A stretch of DNA of 64,000 bases from assembly GCA_963714145.1 (NCBI GenBank), contig OY970235.1:7502001-7566000 (forward strand), written 5' to 3'. The stretch comes from JBBWZH01 sp035544115. GTDB taxonomy: Bacteria > Actinomycetota > Actinomycetes > Mycobacteriales > CADCTP01. Below the pieces are notes generated by a model that saw only the letters and a list, made by a program, of their open reading frames with translations, was not told where the DNA came from and did not search any database. The position numbers were made by a program, and so were the translations under genes. Positions within the stretch are counted from its first letter, which is position 1; each line of letters begins with the position of its first letter. This document shows, one piece after another, positions 48,094-55,381 of the stretch.

Positions 48094-48098
48094 GCGGC

Positions 48099-49451
48099 TC
48101 AGGCCGTGACGGCGGCGGGCTGTGGGTGGGCGGCCAGCCGGCGCTGCCGCCGGGTCACCGTGGCGTAGCCGACCGCGGTCAGCGCGTACCCGACGGTGAT
48201 CATCGCCAGGACCGGGTACGACTTGCCGGATATCGGCAGGATGATCGCCCCGGCCACCGCCGCGGCCACGAACGTCACGTTGAACAGCACGTCGTAGAAC
48301 GAGAAGACGCGGCCTCGGAAGTCGTCCTCGACGGTCTCCTGCACGATCGTGTCCACGCAGATCTTGGACGCCTGCGCCACGAAGCCGAGCAGCAGCGCGG
48401 CCGGCACGAACGTCTGCATGGTGTACGGGGTGCCGAGCACCACCTCGGTGACCGCGGCGAGCACCAGCACCCAGGTGATCCAGGCCGGCTTGCCGATCCG
48501 GCGGACCGCCGCCGGGGTGATCGCGGCGGCGGCCAGCACGCCGACCGCGGACGCGGCGAAGGCCTGGCCCAGGCCGGCCAGCCCGGCCCGGAAGAAGCCG
48601 TCGGTGACGAAGTAGTTCCGGTAGAGCAGCAGCAGCGAGATCGTCGAGATGCCGTAGAAGAACCGGTGGGCGCCGATCGCGGCCAGCGCGGCGGCGGTCG
48701 GCCGCCGCTCCAGCACGTGCCGCGCACCGGCGACCAGGCCCCGGGCGATGTCCCGGACCGTCTCCCGGCTCGATCGCTCGACGTCGTCCGGCCCGAGCAT
48801 GTCGGCCGGGAAACCGGCACCGGCCAGTGCCGACCCGGCGTAGCCGAGCATCGAGCAGGCCGCGATGATCGCGTAGGTCCCGTCGCTGGCGCCGAGCAGG
48901 CCGCGCACGCCCAGCGCCAGCGCGCCGCCGACCGCGGTGATCACCGTGCCGCTGGTGGTGGACAACGCGTTCGCGGTGACCAGGGTGGCCGGGGTGACCA
49001 CGTGCGGCTGCGCGGCTGACTGTGCGGCCAGGAAGAACCGGTTGACCGAGATCACCACCAGCGCGGTGGCGTAGAACGGGATGCCGGTGACGCCGGTGGC
49101 CATTTCGGCAGCGACCGCGACGACCACCAGGCAGCGCAGCAGGTTGCTGATCACGATCACCCGCTGCCGGCGCCAGCGGTCCAGCAGCACGCCGGCGAAC
49201 GGGCCGACCAGCGAGTAGGGCAGCAGCAGCACCGCGAAGCCGGCGGCCACCTGGGCCGGGTCGGTCTGCTGCTCCGGGTTGAACAGCACCGCGCCGGCCA
49301 GGCTCGCCTGGAACACGCCGTCCGCGCACTGGCTGAACAGCCGGGTGGCGTACAGCCGGCGGAAATCACCGCTGCGGGTGATGTCGCGCAGGCCGCCGAC
49401 CCGGCTGGTCCGCCGCACCGGGTGCGTCGCTCCAGGTGATGCCGTGGTCAC
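48099..49451 (-). CDS. MFS transporter
   Basis: A 450-residue integral membrane protein with ~12 hydrophobic segments. I prefer GTG 49451 (VTTASPGATHPVRRTSRVGG) over a start 24 codons earlier, because the extra residues lack family character. The early segment LVGPFAGVLLDRWRRQRVIV contains the MFS loop 2-3 signature, and FVPAALLLGFVAQASKICVD with DDFRGRVFSFYDVLFN is typical of the MFS-3-like group. The substrate cannot be predicted. Confidence 0.88.
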   Translation of the reverse strand: MTTASPGATHPVRRTSRVGGLRDITRSGDFRRLYATRLFSQCADGVFQASLAGAVLFNPEQQTDPAQVAAGFAVLLLPYSLVGPFAGVLLDRWRRQRVIVISNLLRCLVVVAVAAEMATGVTGIPFYATALVVISVNRFFLAAQSAAQPHVVTPATLVTANALSTTSGTVITAVGGALALGVRGLLGASDGTYAIIAACSMLGYAGSALAGAGFPADMLGPDDVERSSRETVRDIARGLVAGARHVLERRPTAAALAAIGAHRFFYGISTISLLLLYRNYFVTDGFFRAGLAGLGQAFAASAVGVLAAAAITPAAVRRIGKPAWITWVLVLAAVTEVVLGTPYTMQTFVPAALLLGFVAQASKICVDTIVQETVEDDFRGRVFSFYDVLFNVTFVAAAVAGAIILPISGKSYPVLAMITVGYALTAVGYATVTRRQRRLAAHPQPAAVTA

Positions 49452-49624
49452 GACAGCCGAGCCTAACCGCCACCGGGACGTCCGGCAGTATGTGCGTAAC
49501 CCGATCAGGGCGGCCGGCCGCACGCGGCGCCGCTGGGTGGGGCGGCCGCCCAGGTCAGCGCGGCGTCAGTGTTGAGCCAGCCCGAGGCCACGTCATTTGG
49601 CGCAGTGCGGCAGGATCGACCGCG

Positions 49625-50197
49625 ATGTGTGCGCTGCGACCAGACGCCGGCGTCGAGCCCGGGGTCCTTCTCGTTGCCTCACCGATGCTGGGCGACCCGA
49701 ACTTCCGGCGGACGGTGGTCTACGTCCTGGACCACCGCGGCGACGGCAGCGTCGGCGTGGTGCTCAACCGGCCCAGCGACGTCACGCTGCTGGATGTGCT
49801 GCCGCAGTGGTGGGATCTGGCCAGCGTCCCGCGCACGCTGTTCGTCGGCGGCCCGGTGGAGACCAACGCCGCGCTCTGCCTGGCCGAGGCCCGGCCGGGG
49901 GTGCACCCGAAGGGCTGGACCGCGGTCTCCGGCCTGATCGGGCTGACGGATCTCGATATCGATCCGGCCACCCTGGAGACCGAGTTGCACCAGTTGCGGG
50001 TGTTCGCCGGGTACGCCGGCTGGGGCGCCGGCCAGTTGGCCAACGAGATCGCCGAGGGTGCCTGGCTGGTGGTGGCCGGGCACGCCACCGATGTGTTCGC
50101 CGACCCGGGCAACGACCTCTGGCGGGCGGTGCTGCGCCGGCAGGGCGGTTCGGTCGCGCTGCTCGCCACCTACCCGGACGACGCCCGGCTGAACTGA
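49625..50197 (+). CDS. YqgE/AlgH family protein (UPF0301)
   Basis: A 190-residue soluble protein from ATG 49625 (MCALRPDAGVEPGVLLVASP). The family hallmarks are all present: LLVASPMLGDPNFRRTVVYV, GSVGVVLNRPSDVTL, LFVGGPVETNAALCL, FAGYAGWGAGQLANEI and EGAWLVVAGHATDVF. The role is not established; homologues are linked to transcriptional effects in some bacteria. It ends 13 bp from the end of the convergent AAA ATPase gene. Confidence 0.93.
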   Translation: MCALRPDAGVEPGVLLVASPMLGDPNFRRTVVYVLDHRGDGSVGVVLNRPSDVTLLDVLPQWWDLASVPRTLFVGGPVETNAALCLAEARPGVHPKGWTAVSGLIGLTDLDIDPATLETELHQLRVFAGYAGWGAGQLANEIAEGAWLVVAGHATDVFADPGNDLWRAVLRRQGGSVALLATYPDDARLN

Positions 50198-50210
50198 ACC
50201 GAGGGCGGCG

Positions 50211-51416
50211 TCAGGTGTGCTGGGCGCGCAGGAACTGGCCGAAGTGCGGGACGGTGAACGCGACCAGGCCGCGCTCGGCCGAGTAGACCAGGCCCTTCTT
50301 GAGCAGGCTGTCCCGGGCCGGCGAGAGGCTGGACGGCTTGCGGCCGAGCGCGTCCGCGACCTCGGCCGTGGGCACCGGGCCGTCGCCGAGACCGGCCATC
50401 GCCCGCATGTAGTCCCGCTCGGCCGGGGTGGCCCGCTCGTACCGGCTGCCGAAGAAGCCGACCGCGAGCTCGGCGTCCGCGGCCGGCGCCGCGACCGTCA
50501 CGTCCTCTTTGGTGATCGGCGAGGTCGGCGCGGCGTCCCAGGTGACCTTGCCGTACGCCTGGACGAAGTACGGGTAGCCGCCGGAGACCGCGTACAGCGC
50601 GTCCAGCGCCTCGGCGGTGAAGTCGACGTCCTCCCGGTCGGCCGGCGCGATCAGCGCCCGGTCGGCGGCGGCCCGGTCCAGCCGGTCGATGCGCAGGTAG
50701 TGGAACAGCCGCTCGGAGTACGACTTGGACGCGGACAGCACCGACGGCAGGTGCGGCAGCCCGGCGCCGACCACGATCAGCGGCGCCCCGGTCTGGGACA
50801 GCTCGTGGCAGGCGGCGCACAGCGCGGACACGTCCGCCGGCGGCACGTCCTGCATCTCGTCGATGAACAGCGCGATGCCGACGTTCAGGTCGGTGGCCAC
50901 CGAGGCGGCGTCCACGAACAGCTCGACCAGGTCGATCTCCAGGTCACCGGTGTCGGCCCGGCCCAGCGCCGCCGGGACGTCGATGCCCGGCTGCCAGCGC
51001 GGCCCGGGCTTGGTCGAGCGGCGGGCCGGGCCGACCGGATTCTCCGGCTCGCGCAGCGCGAACGCCTTGAGCACACCGAGCACCGAGTCGACCCGGTCCG
51101 GGTCGCGGTGCCGGCCGGCGAGCTCGCGCAGCGCCATGTGCAGCGCGGCGGACACCGGCCGGCGGATCGACTGGTCCGGCCGGGCCTCGATCTTGCCGGT
51201 GCCCCAGAGCCGGGTGATCGCCTGCGACCGCAGCGCGTTCAGCAGCACGGTCTTGCCGACGCCGCGCAGCCCGGTGAGCACCAGGCTGCGCTCCGGCCGG
51301 CCGCGGGCGATCCGCTCCAGCACCACTTCGAACTGGGCCAGCTCCCGGTCCCGGCCGGCCAGCTCGGGCGGCCGCTGACCGGCTCCTGGTGCGTACGGGT
51401 TCCGTACCGGGTCCAC
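50211..51416 (-). CDS. AAA+ ATPase with Orc1/Cdc6-like layout
   Basis: A 401-residue ATPase from GTG 51416 (MDPVRNPYAPGAGQRPPELA). After the RDREL-type entry (GRDRELAQFEVVLERI) comes Walker A LTGLRGVGKTVLLN, Walker B IALFIDEMQDVPP, and the sensor-like LIVVGAGLPHL. The sequence SGGYPYFVQAYGKVTWD is characteristic of STAND/Orc-like ATPases. A C-terminal winged helix (SRYERATPAERDYMRAMAGL, then ALGRKPSSLSPARDSLLKKG) could contact DNA. The family is widespread in actinobacteria but has no defined job; the layout suggests a DNA- or partner-binding switch. Confidence 0.85.
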   Translation of the reverse strand: MDPVRNPYAPGAGQRPPELAGRDRELAQFEVVLERIARGRPERSLVLTGLRGVGKTVLLNALRSQAITRLWGTGKIEARPDQSIRRPVSAALHMALRELAGRHRDPDRVDSVLGVLKAFALREPENPVGPARRSTKPGPRWQPGIDVPAALGRADTGDLEIDLVELFVDAASVATDLNVGIALFIDEMQDVPPADVSALCAACHELSQTGAPLIVVGAGLPHLPSVLSASKSYSERLFHYLRIDRLDRAAADRALIAPADREDVDFTAEALDALYAVSGGYPYFVQAYGKVTWDAAPTSPITKEDVTVAAPAADAELAVGFFGSRYERATPAERDYMRAMAGLGDGPVPTAEVADALGRKPSSLSPARDSLLKKGLVYSAERGLVAFTVPHFGQFLRAQHT

Positions 51417-51556
51417 GCATCGGACTGTATGGGCATTTCTACTAGGAGTCGTAGATCTCGGTAGAGACCGCTACCCGCGTGTCGGGTCCGCCCGCCGGGC
51501 CCCGGGCCCCGGGCCGGCCGCGCCGGGGCCGCTGTGTCGGGGCCGCCGCGCCGGGC

Positions 51557-52645
51557 TCAGAGGGTCAGCCGCCAGATCTGGCCGGGCGGAGCGGTGACGC
51601 CGTTGCCCAGCTCCACGCCGTCCGAGTCGCTGATGCTCCAGGCCGAGACGTACACGTGCCGGGCCGCGTCGACCGCGATCCCGGCCGGGAACGGCACCGG
51701 GTAGTGCACCCGCGAGCCGTTCCGCAGCAGCGCGGTGACCTGGCCGGGGATGGCCTGCTCGCCGCCGAACAGCTCGCTGACGTAGACCGTGCCGTTCGCG
51801 CCGACCGTCACCCCGGTGATGGTGGTGAACCCGCCGACCCAGTCGACCACGGCGCCGGACCGGCTCAGCCGCCAGATCCGGGCGGTATCCGGGTTCTCGC
51901 CGTTCAGCTCGCCGACGTACACCAGCCCGTCCGGGCCCAGCGCCAGCGAGGTGGGGACGGCCTGGTGACCGTCGTGGTCCGGCAGCACCGCGAACACGCC
52001 GACGTGGCGGCCGCGCACCCAGAGGATGTCGTTGCCGGCCGCGTCCGCGACCAGTTGGTTGCCGTCCGGCAGCACGAGCACCGCGTACGGGTTGGAGTCG
52101 ATGCCGGCCTGGTCCGGGTCGAGTGCCTCTTCCACCGCGCTGATGTCGGCGGCCACCTGCACCTGCCGGTGCCAGCTGGCCAGCAGCAGCTTCCCGGCAA
52201 TGGTCCCGTTCCGGCTGCCGCGACCCGCGCCGGCGTGCAGGGTGGGCGCGACGCCGTTGGCCATCGCCACGTAGATCAGGTTCAGGTTCCGGGCGCCGAC
52301 GCCGTTCGAGCCGACCGCGAACCCGCCGTCCTCGGTGGCCGCCGAGAGCAGCCCGGTGACCGGCCGCTGCAGCGTGGGCGTGGCCGCCCACACGTTGTCG
52401 ACCAGGCCGACCGAGCCGGAGGTGCCGACGCAGCCCAGGTCCTGCGCGCACTGCTCGCCGCCGTTCCCGGCCTCGGCGACCAGCAGGCTGCGGCCGCCCA
52501 GCAGCCTCAACTGACGCGGGTTGTTCAGCTCGCTGACCAGCAGCGTCGGGTTGCCGGGCGGCGCCGCGTCGGCAGTTGCCGGTGCCAGCCCGCCGGCGAC
52601 CGAGACGGTCGCGGCAACCAGTGCGGACGCGACGGTGCGACGCAT
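51557..52645 (-). CDS. ScyD/ScyE-type secreted beta-propeller protein
   Basis: A 362-residue exported protein from ATG 52645, with GGGGGTGG ahead of it. The signal peptide MRRTVASALVAATVSVAGGL ends near ATADA-APP. The mature part has repeating propeller strands (LLVSELNNPRQLRLL, GPDGLVYVGELNG, GANGTVYVSELFGG, DAARHVYVSAWS), matching the ScyD/ScyE family. In cyanobacteria ScyE works in scytonemin maturation; actinobacterial members have no known function. It stands alone between the AAA gene and ino1. Confidence 0.87.
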   Translation of the reverse strand: MRRTVASALVAATVSVAGGLAPATADAAPPGNPTLLVSELNNPRQLRLLGGRSLLVAEAGNGGEQCAQDLGCVGTSGSVGLVDNVWAATPTLQRPVTGLLSAATEDGGFAVGSNGVGARNLNLIYVAMANGVAPTLHAGAGRGSRNGTIAGKLLLASWHRQVQVAADISAVEEALDPDQAGIDSNPYAVLVLPDGNQLVADAAGNDILWVRGRHVGVFAVLPDHDGHQAVPTSLALGPDGLVYVGELNGENPDTARIWRLSRSGAVVDWVGGFTTITGVTVGANGTVYVSELFGGEQAIPGQVTALLRNGSRVHYPVPFPAGIAVDAARHVYVSAWSISDSDGVELGNGVTAPPGQIWRLTL

Positions 52646-52814
52646 GGTCCACCCCCTAGCCGGCCGGTGGGTGAGCCCCCGTGACTCACTGGTTCCACCG
52701 TGCCGGCGACCACCATGTCACCCGGACGGGTGACATGGTGGCGCGGGGCTCCTCTGCCGCTTTCTACCGATCTCTTGCCTGGACGCTAGACGAGCGAATA
52801 GAGCCCCATCGGCC

Positions 52815-53894
52815 CTAGCGGTCGAGCTCGCCGCGGATGAACTGCTCGACCCGGTCGCGGGCGACGTCGTCGCGGTACTGCTCCGGCGGCGACTTCATGA
52901 AGTACGAGGACGCCGACAGCACCGGGCCGCCGATGCCGCGGTCCTTGGCGATCTTCGCGCTGCGGACCGCGTCGATGATCACGCCGGCCGAGTTCGGCGA
53001 GTCCCACACCTCGAGCTTGTACTCCAGGTTCAGCGGCACGTCGCCGAACGCGCGCCCCTCCAGCCGGACGTACGCCCACTTGCGGTCGTCCAGCCAGGCC
53101 ACGTAGTCCGACGGCCCGATGTGGACGTTGCCCTTGCCGAGGTCGTGCGAGAGCTGGGAGGTGACCGCCTGCGTCTTCGAGATCTTCTTGGACTCCAGTC
53201 GGTCGCGCTCCAGCATGTTCATGAAGTCCATGTTGCCGCCGACGTTGAGCTGCATGGTGCGGTCCAGGATGATGCCGCGGTCCTCGAACAGGCTGGCCAG
53301 CACCCGGTGCGTGATCGTGGCACCGACCTGCGACTTGATGTCGTCACCGATGATCGGGACGCCCGCCTCGGTGAACTTCGCGGCCCATTCCGGGGTGCTG
53401 GCGATGAAGACCGGCAGCGCGTTCACGAACGCCACGTTCGCGTCGATGGCGCACTGGGCGTAGTACCGGGCCGCGTCCTCGGAGCCGACCGGCAGGTAGC
53501 AGACCAGCACGTCGGCCTGCACCTCCCGCAGCGCGGTGACCACGTCCACCGGCTCCTCGTCCGACTCCTCGATGGTCTGCCGGTAGTACTTGCCCAGCCC
53601 GTCCAGCGTGTGTCCACGCTGGACGGTGACGCCCAGCGGCGGCACGTCGCAGATCTTGATGGTGTTGTTCTCGCTGGCCCCGATCGCCTCGGACAGGTCG
53701 CGGCTGACCTTCTTCGCGTCCACGTCGAACGCTGCCACGAACTCGATGTCCCGGACGTGGTAGTCGCCGAACCGCACGTGCATCAGGCCGGGTACCCGCT
53801 CAGCCGGGTTGGCGTCGCGGTAGAAGTGCACGCCCTGGACGAGCGACGCGGCACAGTTGCCGACGCCCACGATGGCCACACGTACGGAACCCAT
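52815..53894 (-). CDS. ino1: myo-Inositol-1-phosphate synthase
   Basis: Converts glucose 6-phosphate into 1L-myo-inositol 1-phosphate with NAD+, feeding phosphatidylinositol, mycothiol and related lipids. It has 359 residues, from ATG 53894 with a strong GAAGGAGGACCCAG leader. The Rossmann motif is VAIVGVGNCAASLVQGV; further family blocks are ALPVFIASTPEWAAKF, GDDIKSQVGATITHRVLASL, LNVGGNMDFMNM and the catalytic region SKKISKTQAV with DYVAWLDDRK. It follows padR at 36 bp, an order also known in mycobacteria (Rv0046c-Rv0047c). Confidence 0.97.
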   Translation of the reverse strand: MGSVRVAIVGVGNCAASLVQGVHFYRDANPAERVPGLMHVRFGDYHVRDIEFVAAFDVDAKKVSRDLSEAIGASENNTIKICDVPPLGVTVQRGHTLDGLGKYYRQTIEESDEEPVDVVTALREVQADVLVCYLPVGSEDAARYYAQCAIDANVAFVNALPVFIASTPEWAAKFTEAGVPIIGDDIKSQVGATITHRVLASLFEDRGIILDRTMQLNVGGNMDFMNMLERDRLESKKISKTQAVTSQLSHDLGKGNVHIGPSDYVAWLDDRKWAYVRLEGRAFGDVPLNLEYKLEVWDSPNSAGVIIDAVRSAKIAKDRGIGGPVLSASSYFMKSPPEQYRDDVARDRVEQFIRGELDR

Positions 53895-53930
53895 CTGGGT
53901 CCTCCTTCACGGGGAAATGGTGTTCGGGAT

Positions 53931-54539
53931 CTAGTCAGCCGGAGCGGCCTCGCCGGCGGCTGGAGGTTCTGCCGGCGGCGCCGCGGTGGCCGGTTGCCCG
54001 GCCGCCTCCCGCCGCTCGGTGTCGATCAGTTCGGTCAGCCAGCGGACCTCCCGCTCGACCGCGTCCAGGCCGTGTTTCTGCAGTTCAAGGGTGTATCGGT
54101 CGACCCGCTCGCGGGTGCGGCCGAGCGCGGACCGCAGGCCGTCCCGCCGTTCCTCCACCCGGCGCCGGCGGCCCTCCAGGATGCGCAGCCGGACATCGGC
54201 GTCGGTCTGCGCGAAGAACGCGAAGTGCACACCGAAGGCGTCGTCGTCGTACGCCTCCGGCCCGGCCTCGGTGAGCAGGTCGGCCAGCCGCTGCTTGCCG
54301 TCCGCGGTGAGCCGGTAGACGACCTTGCCGCGGCGGCCGGTCAGCGCCGGGGTGGCGGCCGCCGGATCGGGTTCCTCCTCGGTGATCCAGCCGGCCGCGC
54401 GCATCCGGCGCAGCGTCGGATAGAGCGAGCCGTACGAGAACGCCCGGAACGCGCCCAGTTTGCTCCGCAACCTGGTCCGCAGTTCATAGCCGTGCATGGG
54501 CGACTCGTGCAGCAGGCCGAGCACGGCGAACTCCAGCAT
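53931..54539 (-). CDS. PadR-family transcriptional regulator
   Basis: A 202-residue PadR protein. The ATG at 54539 (MLEFAVLGLLHESPMHGYEL) has GGGGGAGGG 5 bases ahead and is the standard start; a longer frame is less likely. The winged helix includes FSYGSLYPTLRRMRAAGWIT and the wing GRRGKVVYRLTADGKQRL. The C-terminal ~100 residues form the dimerisation helix region (DVRLRILEGRRRRVEERRDG), and the end is Ala/Pro rich. It is cotranscribed with ino1 and has a perfect inverted repeat upstream, so it probably controls its own operon, perhaps in response to inositol status. Confidence 0.93.
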   Translation of the reverse strand: MLEFAVLGLLHESPMHGYELRTRLRSKLGAFRAFSYGSLYPTLRRMRAAGWITEEEPDPAAATPALTGRRGKVVYRLTADGKQRLADLLTEAGPEAYDDDAFGVHFAFFAQTDADVRLRILEGRRRRVEERRDGLRSALGRTRERVDRYTLELQKHGLDAVEREVRWLTELIDTERREAAGQPATAAPPAEPPAAGEAAPAD

Positions 54540-54602
54540 CTCGCGCCCTCCCCCGGGAGTGGCAGCCCTCGGGTGCACCTGAGGGCCGGTTTCGCATCTC
54601 GG

Positions 54603-54629
54603 CCTGATGTATCGCGGCGATACATCAGG
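54603..54629. promoter_or_regulatory. Perfect 13-bp inverted repeat, candidate PadR operator
   Basis: CCTGATGTATCGC (54603-54615), one central G, then GCGATACATCAGG (54617-54629), an exact reverse complement. It contains the ATGT...ACAT core typical of PadR operators, though with an 11-bp rather than 8-bp spacer. It lies 64 bp upstream of the padR ATG, in the least GC-rich part of the gap. Confidence 0.75.
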
Positions 54630-54816
54630 AAGATATGACGGTCCGATGCTTGCCGCAACAGCAGGTGAACCGCAAGCGTCCGGCGGCGGGCCAGCTGGCT
54701 ACCGCTGAGTAGTCGAGGGGTGACCCGAACCGGTAGCTCCGCGTGACCACAGGCCGGTCGGCGGTATCACTCGCGCGGCGGAAGCGCGCGAAACGTCACC
54801 GCGTACCCTTGGCCGG

Positions 54817-55231
54817 GTGAGAACCCGTCGCCAGGTGGTGGACTACGCGTTGCAGCGCCGTGCGCTGCTCGCGGATCTCTACGCCGGTCGGGCCAGCGTG
54901 CTGGACGTCTGCGACGCCCACCCGTACCTGCAGCGCGCGGCGAAATACCACGGCGAGCAGTCCGAGGCGACCTGCCCGGTGTGCCGCAAGGAGCGGCTCA
55001 CCAACGTCCACTACGTCTACGGCGACGAGCTCGAAGTCGACCAGCGGGCAGGCGAAGTCGGTGTCGGAGCTGCACCGGATGGGCATGGACTATGCCGAGT
55101 TCCGGGTCTACGTCGTCGAGGTGTGCCGGTCCTGCGGATGGAACCACCTGGCCATGTCCTACGTCCTGGGGCGGGACGGGTTGCCCGGCCGCTCCGACGG
55201 CACGTCGCGCCGCGAGGCCGCACGGGAGTAG
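54817..55231 (+). pseudogene. DUF5318 gene interrupted by a one-base frameshift
   Basis: Starts at GTG 54817 as VRTRRQVVDYALQRRALLAD, with CPVCRKERLTNVHYVYGDEL matching the DUF5318 family (Rv0049-like) found between padR-ino1 and the PBP gene. After CTC at 55030-55032 the family-like sequence continues only in the next frame: KSTSGQAKSVSELHRMG, then FRVYVVEVCRSCGWNHLAMS. One extra base, most simply the G at 55033, accounts for the shift. The repaired product would have about 137 residues with a four-Cys (CPVC/CRSC) zinc-ribbon-like pattern. This may be a true lesion, a sequencing error or a recoding site. Confidence 0.82.
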
Positions 55232-55381
55232 TCCCGGCGAGTGAAACCGGCCAACCTGGCCGTGCCCGGCCGCGTCCTTGATGCATGACGCCGATCCGTC
55301 ATGCCGCATCATGGAGTGGATCATGGTTGGGCGACGGTGGTCCCAAGACGGTGACGTCGAGAGCACAGGAGAAGCAGGCAG

